Source: Hysterangium stoloniferum
Taxonomy: Eukaryota; Basidiomycota; Agaricomycetes; Hysterangiales; Hysterangiaceae
Assembly: GCA_015178975.1 (NCBI GenBank)
Contig: WHVD01000023.1
Coordinates: 310,001 to 374,000, forward strand
Length of the DNA stretch: 64,000 nucleotides
Reading direction: 5' to 3'
The translations under genes and the position numbers were made by a program. Positions 57,505 to 64,000 of the stretch are shown one piece after another; position 1 is the first letter of the stretch; each line of letters opens with the position of its first letter. The notes under the pieces are model-generated. The model ran no database searches, was not told the DNA's origin, and saw nothing but the letters and a program-made list of their open reading frames with translations.

Positions 57505-58543
57505 TGATATTGCTTAAATTCCCACATCAATGAGAGCCGACTCTATTATATTATTAGCGGCGCTCACAAATCACTGTCAATACTATGAAACACCGTCAGG
57601 AAATCCAATTCAAAATTGCTAACTCTCCTACGAATGATAATTAGCTCAGCTAGTTTATTTATGGCGAGGCACCGGAAAAAGCCCTCAAGTCCAAAAGATT
57701 TTCGGACCCAATTTCTAGAGGCTTATAGATATACTTAAACGCTGCCAAACACAGTTTGGTTCCTTAAACAAGTTGTGTAATGTCGGTTGAAAAAGGTTAC
57801 GGATCGTTATGTAAACCGTTTACATAAGGATCCGATGAATGATTGGTGACACAACCTCCACAAAGTCTGTTGGTCCCGAGAGTCCTTCCGATGAGAACTT
57901 AAAAGGTAATTAAGTGGTCTAGGTGGTCTATATAGCTAAGTTAAACTATTTACCCTAGATTTCGGCCAAATCCCTGGGTCTAGGAAAAGCTCAAGGTGCT
58001 GGGTGTGACAATGGAGTAAGTATGTTGAGTGTCATCAACTGAACGCAATGAATGTTGGAATATAACGTGACGCGTCACTAACTTCTACAACTTAGCCGAG
58101 TCAAGCTGAGCTAGCTAGCTCTCCTATAGACAATTTAGATGGCATTGTTAGAATATGTGAATATTCCATTAGTATTAGTCTCATATCTTGTCTTGCAACT
58201 GCCATTGATTAGCTGATATCTGGCTATGTCTGGATTAGTATATTTAGTTTAGTGTTTCTGTAGTTCAGTAAACCTTGTTAGTAAGTCTCTTGCTAATAAG
58301 GTTTACACATGGAACAGTGCACAGACCATGTATCTAGTATATAGTTATGCCTAGTTGAGGAGTAGAAACCTCAGCTAGAAGCCTAGTTATATCCTCAGTT
58401 TACTTCTACACCACTCTACTCTTAGTGGCTATGCTTCTGATGATCCCCCAGGCTTCAGTTTATTTTATCAGGCATACTTACTGATCTTCCCACTTTCCTG
58501 ATATGTGACATTGTTAAGTTCCAAACAAGGATAAGTTCCAAGG
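57505..58543. other. Intergenic between the YR element and a Gypsy LTR, with a palindrome
   Basis: No gene seen. The sequence is AT-rich with several short tagctagc-like words. A strong inverted repeat lies at 57,800-57,834. The last ~60 bp before the LTR contain ccaaacaaggataagttccaagg, which could be a worn polypurine region. Confidence 0.4.
57800..57834. repeat. 35-bp near-perfect palindrome
   Basis: cggatcgttatgtaaac and gtttacataaggatccg are reverse complements over 17 bp with one mismatch, around a single central base. Confidence 0.85.
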
Positions 58544-59219
58544 TGTGAAGAGTGGTGGAAGTTCTAACTGTTCTATATATGAAAAATATTGACCATTTAG
58601 GTATGACATGACAATGTATTGACTATCTAAGTCTAATACAGCCCAAACACACATATTGACTATCTAAGTCTAATACAGCCCAAACATGTATTGACTATCT
58701 AGTTCAATACGGTTAAGAGGATTAGTTATCCTAAGTAGAATAGATAGCTAAGATGAATGAAAGAGAATTGACTTTGAAGTGCGATTCTGAGCGACTACTC
58801 GAGTGTTTAAGGAAATAACGAGAGAGTCAAATAAACAGAGTAGTGCGGATATAGTCTGTGTGGATTGAGATAACGGTTTGAGTTTCAACTAGTGTAGTTC
58901 GAAACTATGATTGCACTGGTAGTTAAGGCCCATCTATGATGGTCGAGACGATACCCCAATCACAACTTGCAGGATACTAAGTGGGTGTCTGGGCAAGTTG
59001 TGGTTATGGGGTAAAAAGTGTCTGAGTTCTAACGATAGGCACTAGAATACATAGGTCTGGCACGTATGCACCCACAAGAGTCTATGTACTGAATGCATAG
59101 GTCATCAAACTAAATATATGCATATAGTAAAATAGAAAGAGAAATAGAAATAATAATTGAAATATAGTGTAGGCCCATCTGGACTATATTTCGGAGTATA
59201 TTTTTCAGTACCTCTCACA
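58544..59219 (+). mobile_element. LTR of Gypsy-type family G, copy C (full length)
   Basis: 676 bp from tgtgaagagtggtgg to acctctcaca. It carries an internal duplication (ttgactatctaagtctaatacagcccaaaca repeated at about 58,618-58,690). It matches copies A, B and D. No flanking 5-bp duplication is evident. Confidence 0.75.
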
Positions 59220-59450
59220 GTGCCCCAGGTCGAAGAGCTATGTCAAAGAAGGTGTCGAAGGATGCTTGGAACTCCTCCCCATGCATCCTGTGAAGAACCT
59301 CTGAGGTGCAGGATAGCATTCCCCCCCAGTGAGACGCTTGGTGTGAAAAGAAGTGACAATGTCCTCCCACTTCAAAACATTGCTGGCTGACATCAACCTG
59401 TCCAGCCTCTGAATGGAGGAGACCCAATGACCATAGGCCTTTTGGCGTGT

Positions 59451-61452
59451 TCAAATGATGGTGTGAACGTGATCAGCAGAGGTGGGTGTAATGTAGGCAA
59501 TGAGAGGGAGCTGGGGGTGCAGTGATGGTGGGGTAGGAGTGGGAGGTGGTGTGCAGCTCACATCCCCACCAAAGGGAAGTCCTCCCCAGGTGTCGGAATC
59601 CGATAGCAGATGCTCCAACAGGTCGACCAGGTCCACAGCCGAATGAATCAGTACATGCTCAGGAAGGACACAAGTAGAGTCCAGGAGCAGGGACCGAAAC
59701 ATGGAGAGCTCAACCTGTTTGATGTCCTCCGCTAAATGCAGCTGTTCCTTAGGGTTGTTGGCTTGTAAGTAAAGCGTACTCATGCGGTCCGACAGTGTGA
59801 GAGACCCACTATACCCTTGGATATGTCCTTTAAGAAGGGGTTGCCACAAGGTTTGCCCCAGGTGTGTTAGTGTACACCCCACAGTAAAAATGTCAGAAGG
59901 GTAGTTAATTGACACACGCATCCAACCTGCCTGTGAGAAATGAGCCAAGTTGGCCATGTCCCGAGAGTGAGGGGGAGAAGGCGGTTGTGGTGGAGGGCTG
60001 CAAACAGGGTCAGCCAGAATGGGGTTGATGGCAAGGGGCTTGTCTTCCTGGACCTCAGCCCTCCGCTTCCCCTTTGCCTTTTCGCTTAAGGGGGGAGGCT
60101 CCTCAAAGACTTTCATGGCTGGGGGAAGTTCCTCGAAGACCTCCATAGCTGGGGGGAGTACCTCAAAGACATCCATGGCTGGGGGAGGCTCCTCGAGGAC
60201 TTCCTGGATTGGGTGATCAACATCCATCAATGTAAGCTTGGGTTGCTGAATGGGGCTCCCCAGGGAAACACAAGGTGAGTAGGGAGAGGTGGTGGACTCC
60301 AAACTGGCAGGAGAATGTGGGATGTGTCTGACATTGTAGAGAACAATGGTGTCGGGGTAGAGCAGGTAGCAATGAGGGCGTCAGGTGATGTGTGGGAGGG
60401 TGGAGTTGGCTGTGGTGTGGGAGGAGGCTTGGGCGCGGGTGAGGGCAGTGGTATGAGGGAAGGTCCTGCAGAGGGGAGAGGTAATGGTATAGGGGGGAGA
60501 GGAGGCAGGTCAGTAGTGGATGGCTCAAGACTTCCTGGCAGCTCTGAAAAGGGTGTGAAGTGCTGCAGTGGGGGCACAGAAGAAATGGATGGAGGTGGAG
60601 AGAGGTGGGTGGAGCTGGACAGCATTGCAGGTTGGCTGGACGATACCCCCTCCAAACCCTGATGGAAGTCAGTAATTTTCTTCACTGGTTAGGGTCACTT
60701 GTGAAGAAGTAAACATTGTCAGGAAGTAAAAAACCTTTGTGGCAGTCAGTGCCGATGTACTTGTCATCGTAGGTGGTAGCGTGGTCGGTCATCCTCCAAG
60801 TCAGATGAGAAATCGATGGCCCCATCCAGTAGGTTTGTTCTTGGGGCCCACATTGAGAAGGAGGTCTGGGTAGTGCAACTCTGTCCCTGCATCATAATGC
60901 AATGCTTTGTAGTTTGATCCTCCTTACTCTGTCCCAATTGTAGAAGGTGACACTGTCCTTTCCTTTCTTGCTTTTCTGTCTCACGCTTCAAATACATGGC
61001 ATGCCTCCATCCCTGCAGTCCGTCTCAGCGAAATCCATCCACTTATGGCCTGGGGGGGGAGCGATGGCTGAAGGGTTGTTGCTTCCTTCCATTCTCCTCC
61101 ATTCCTGCCGTGTCCACTTTGAGGGGACATTATCCCTAGCACCCATCTTTCGCTGTCCTGCTAAGTACTCCTCCCTCCTCTTCCTCTTGAGCATTTTTAG
61201 TTCCTCCTGAACTTGTGCAGAGAAAGCCTCGGACTGCCATTTTTTCCTGATCTCCTCTTTGGTGGAAGGGAAGATACTGTGAGGGGGTGGGGGGGTTTTG
61301 CTCCATGTTCCCGTGGGAGCCCCCCAAGTGTCAGAGGACGAGGGCGCAGCTTTTGGGATGGGGTCCGTCCATGTAGGATATGTGGATGAAGAGGCCTCCC
61401 CCAAGCACTTGACAATCTCTGTTAGAGGTGGTGGGGAAGGAGGAACCATCAT
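59451..61452 (-). CDS. Proline-rich repeat-associated ORFs of unknown function
   Basis: Three minus-strand frames lie head to tail between Gypsy fragments: 61,452-60,988 (contains STKEEIRKKWQSEAF, LKMLKRKRREEYLAGQRK, WRRMEGSNNPSAIAPPPGH), 60,685-60,227 (more than a quarter proline) and 60,302-59,451. The last has four 11-residue units around PPAM-x-VFE-x-PP, a basic patch SEKAKGKRRAE, and a C-terminal region with PSDIFTVGCTLTHLGQT. That stretch faintly recalls the SDIFSLGC of protein kinase subdomain IX, but no other kinase motif was seen. They may be exons of one gene carried by, or trapped among, retroelements. I do not recognise the family. Confidence 0.45.
60095..60215. repeat. 33-bp coding minisatellite, about 3.5-4 units
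   Basis: Units around cctcraagaccttcatggctgggggaag recur every 33 bp, encoding on the minus strand the 11-residue repeat PPAMxVFExxP. The period is a multiple of three, so copy changes keep the frame. Confidence 0.7.
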
Positions 61453-61940
61453 TTGGGGCCGAGGTATCCTTTTAAAGTTGGGAGTTGGGGTCTGGGGAGA
61501 GGAGTATATGGAGTAAAAACAGTTCTGCTCCCCGAGCTGGTGGAGGTTCCTGCCATGTTGTGCTGTGAGGTGGAGTGCATCAATGATGGCATCCCAGAAT
61601 TACCCGTACAGTGCTCAATGTTTTCAGTACGAGACGACGTGGTAGAAGTATTGATAGGTCAGGGTCATGGTATTCTTTTGAAGTTGGGGAGCCTGGGTTT
61701 GGGTTGTTGTTCCTGTGACATAGTGTACTGGCTTGCGAGATTGATGTGGAGGGAAGAGACAGGGGGATAAAAATTTCTTTAGCAGATTTACGTATTTTAT
61801 ATTAATTTAAACTCTGCTCAGTTATTGAGGTGAAAGGCCAAGGGGGATGAATAATGGAGGGTAGAGTTAAAAGTAATAAACAGTGTTTTCATCATGAAAA
61901 GGTGAAATGATCATTAGATTCAATAAATAGTTTTGTAAGC
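61453..61940. other. Spacer between the proline-rich ORFs and the integrase tail, no gene seen
   Basis: A plus-strand ORF (61,453-61,770) has no domain. It contains two related segments (ttttaaagttgggagttggggtc and ttttgaagttggggagcctgggt) about 220 bp apart, suggesting a small duplication. Confidence 0.3.
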
Positions 61941-62480
61941 TCAGAGAAGAGCAGGGGCATTACAAAGGTTGTTGCCGTTTAACCAAGTGTCCTCTTCCGG
62001 TCCATATCCTTTCCATCGAACTTGGAAAAGGAGTAAATTTCGATGCTTTTTGTGTCCCACTGTAGCCTCTACTTCGTACCCTCATCGTTATGGTCTAGTT
62101 CCTGAGGGTTTTCGAGTAGTGCCCTTGATCCAAATTCCTTGGGGGAGAAATGGTACTTTTTAAGATGGTCTCGGTTGATCACGGGATGTATTTGATATTC
62201 TGAGGGAATGTGGAGTCGAAAGACTTGAGGATTGATCTTCTCCAAGACTTTGAATGGTCCTATCCATCTTTGTATGAGTTTTCTCCCAGGTCCTTTGGCT
62301 TTGACAAGCTTGAGAGAATGAGGATTGATTAGAACATAATCTCCTTCTGAGATATCTTCCACCGATCTCCTTTTCTTATTGTAGTTGCGAGCTTGCCTTT
62401 CTTGTGCTATCTAACACTTCAGGCCTTGAACTGTATCAGTCAGGGCCTCCACTTGAATCATTCTTCCTCCCCTTCTACTC
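61941..62480 (-). pseudogene. Chromoviral Gypsy integrase C-terminus with chromodomain, frameshifted
   Basis: The minus strand reads IAQERQARNYNKKRRSVEDI, GDYVLINPHSLKLVKAKGPG, RKLIQRWIGPFKVLEKI (GPY/F module) and HPVINRDHLKKYHFSP. After a one-base frameshift near 62,070 comes a chromodomain (YEVEATVGHKKHRN, FQVRWKGYGPEEDTWLNGNN) ending NAPALL-stop. A stop also lies before the IAQERQ segment. Chromodomains of this type target Gypsy integration to marked chromatin. The expected 3' LTR does not follow; proline-rich ORFs do. Confidence 0.85.
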
Positions 62481-62488
62481 ATTTATTT

Positions 62489-62525
62489 GTATATAGAACA
62501 GTCAGAACTTCTACCACTCTTCACA
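62489..62525 (-). mobile_element. 37-bp stub of family G LTR 5' end
   Basis: The reverse complement TGTGAAGAGTGGTAGAAGTT continuing to TATATA matches the first 36 bp of copy C, then homology stops abruptly at the integrase fragment. Confidence 0.65.
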
Positions 62526-63041
62526 CAAAGGGTACTTGACTTGAGGGATGAGGGTTGGGTTCCAGTGGATTCTGGATCTTGATACTGGTCCAGAAGATGG
62601 TTCAGAACCTAATATAATATCTGGAGGATACTCTGTGGAGTTCCCGGGAACAGGTCTTGACAGATGTCAAAAGTCTTATATATGGTATCTTCTGAGTTAG
62701 AAAGTGTTTTCCTCAGTCTCACTCTATTGGATCAAGACTGAGTATTATTGTTACAGGTATACTGAGTAATCCCTCTTAGTACAAATGTGAATTTGGTTTT
62801 ATCCTGATGTTAAGGTCAGGGCTTACAGGTGGGTATCTGGGGAAAACATACAGATGTTCTGAGGCAGATTGTTAGGACTGGGAAACCTGCCAGGACTCAG
62901 AACCCATCCTATAGGTATTTGACTCTATGTTAAGTTCTGGACAAGGATCTGTTCTGAAAGGATCTCCTTGAGCCCCATGGAGGTTTCTGGTAATTATTCT
63001 GAACACTTCCTGGGAATGTCCCGTGTGAGTCCCTGGGTAAC
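62526..63041 (-). mobile_element. Gypsy internal or leader sequence between LTR fragments
   Basis: It lies just inside the LTR copy D end in minus orientation. One frame (63,093-62,872) contains GTHTGHSQEVFRIITRNLHG but no recognised domain. It could be the 5' leader and start of gag. Confidence 0.4.
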
Positions 63042-63439
63042 TGTGAGAGGTACAGAAAAATATACTCAGGAAATATAGTCTGGATGAGCCCATACTATAT
63101 TTCCATTATTATTTCTACTTTCTCTCTATTTTATTATACACTTATATTTAGTTTGACAACCTATGTATGTGGTACATTGACTCTTGTGGGTGCATACATG
63201 CCAGACTTATGTATTCTAGCGCCTGTAGTTAGAACTCAGACACTTTTTACCCCACAACCATGACTTACCCAGACACCCGTTAGTGTCCTGTAAGTTGTGA
63301 TTGGGGTATCGTCTCGACTGTTACATATGGGCTTTAACTATCTACACAATCAGAGTTTCGAACTGTACCAGTCAAAACTCCATCTATATCTCAATCCGTG
63401 TGGACTACATCTGTGCTACTCTATTATTCGACTCTCTCA
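63042..63439 (-). mobile_element. LTR of Gypsy-type family G, copy D (5'-truncated, inverted)
   Basis: Matches the last ~400 bp of copy C in reverse complement, ending CTCTCACA at 63,042. The first ~280 bp are missing; the break (GAGAGAGTC at 63,430-63,439) joins directly to gag sequence. Confidence 0.75.
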
Positions 63440-64000
63440 GAAACATAGACTTGCAATGCTTCATTCTCACTTGAAGGTGAACTCGCATTTGAAACAGTGT
63501 CATCCTCTGATTGAGGAAGGTAGACAGAAATGAAAATCGATTCCTCATCAACGTTATGTACTTGTCCCTGTATGCTTAATCCAAAAACCGTTTCATAAGC
63601 CCTCTGATCCTCCACCTCCTCAGTTGGGTTCTGTGCAGAGCATTTGTTAATAGAGACATAGTGCAACATCTTGCCAGTGTGAGGGCAGTCAATCTTAAAA
63701 TGCTCTGAGCTCCCGCAAATCCAGCACTCCTTCAGGGGTTTAGCGACACTTTTCTTGTCACTTCATTCGAAAAAGAACTTGCCATGTTTCTTACCCTGTT
63801 TCATGTTGGATCTCCTAGGTGCAGTTTAATCTTCAGCTTCACTGAGAAGGATGTGGCCTCGATTAGTGGAATCGATTCCCCTGGAGTGCTCTTCTTCATG
63901 CCCGAGATCCGATTCTTCCTGCTCGGCGATCATGACTCTGGGCTTCTGAGACCAATAATGCTCTCAATGTGTTTGGACCCAAGCGTTAATCAAAGCCTCT
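63440..64000 (-). pseudogene. Gypsy Gag fragment with CCHC zinc knuckle
   Basis: The minus strand, from the window edge, reads HYWSQKPRVMIAEQEESDLG, then two in-frame stops (near 63,825 and 63,766), then a zinc knuckle CWICGSSEHFKIDC (63,726-63,685), HTGKMLHYVSINK and an acidic region containing NASSPSSENEALQVYVS. The knuckle spacing CX2CX4HX4C is exact. The frame runs into truncated LTR copy D, where it ends. The fragment continues beyond the window. Confidence 0.75.

Noticed and set aside
59451-60302. Protein kinase, from the stretch PSDIFTVGCTLTHL
   Set aside because: Only this subdomain-IX-like word is present. The HRD, DFG and glycine-loop motifs were not found in any frame nearby.

Overview
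The window reads as nuclear DNA of a mushroom-forming basidiomycete (Agaricomycetes). Supporting signs are very intron-rich genes with 50-60 bp GT-AG introns, TRI5-type terpene synthases with the basidiomycete DExxD / NDxxSxxxE arrangement, a DUF6533 membrane protein, a Chs7-type chitin synthase chaperone, chromodomain Gypsy and Copia retroelements, and a tyrosine-recombinase (Ngaro/DIRS-like) retrotransposon. Most genes had to be assembled exon by exon by hand, so exon edges are inferred from splice sites plus family resemblance; no alignment or RNA evidence was available.

Layout. 0-14 kb: three paralogous terpene synthases (two in tandem on the minus strand, one on the plus strand) with identical intron positions, separated by dispersed repeats and by a 6.4-11.4 kb block of broken mobile elements. 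The third copy has lost key residues of both metal-binding motifs. 14-18.6 kb: retropepsin relics and non-coding DNA. 18.6-20.5 kb: an intact 13-exon M20-type amidohydrolase. 21.7 kb: a 20-bp minisatellite. 23-27.5 kb: a CipC/DUF3759-like gene, a solo Copia LTR with target-site duplication, and a small unknown gene. 29.2-31.2 kb: an F-box-like gene, a tandem repeat, and a fourth, dead terpene synthase fragment. 34.4-40.6 kb: a DUF6533 membrane protein and a 26-exon amino acid permease. 43-47 kb: weakly supported hypothetical genes. 48.8-51.8 kb: a CHS7-like gene carrying an unusually long 1.5 kb intron. 52.3-57.5 kb: a YR retrotransposon bounded by split direct repeats. 58.5-64 kb: nested Gypsy remains (LTRs, gag zinc knuckle, integrase tail with chromodomain) and proline-rich ORFs of unknown nature.

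How the genes fit together. The terpene synthase family is the only locally expanded enzyme family. No cytochrome P450, other tailoring enzyme or regulator was recognised beside it, so this is better described as an expanding and decaying terpene synthase array inside repeat-rich DNA than as a full biosynthetic cluster. The 34-41 kb and 48-52 kb genes look like ordinary membrane-transport and cell-wall functions. I did not find a clearly novel multi-gene system. The best leads are the degenerate third terpene synthase, the near-identical split repeats around a recombinase-defective Ngaro-like element, and the enlarged CHS7 intron.
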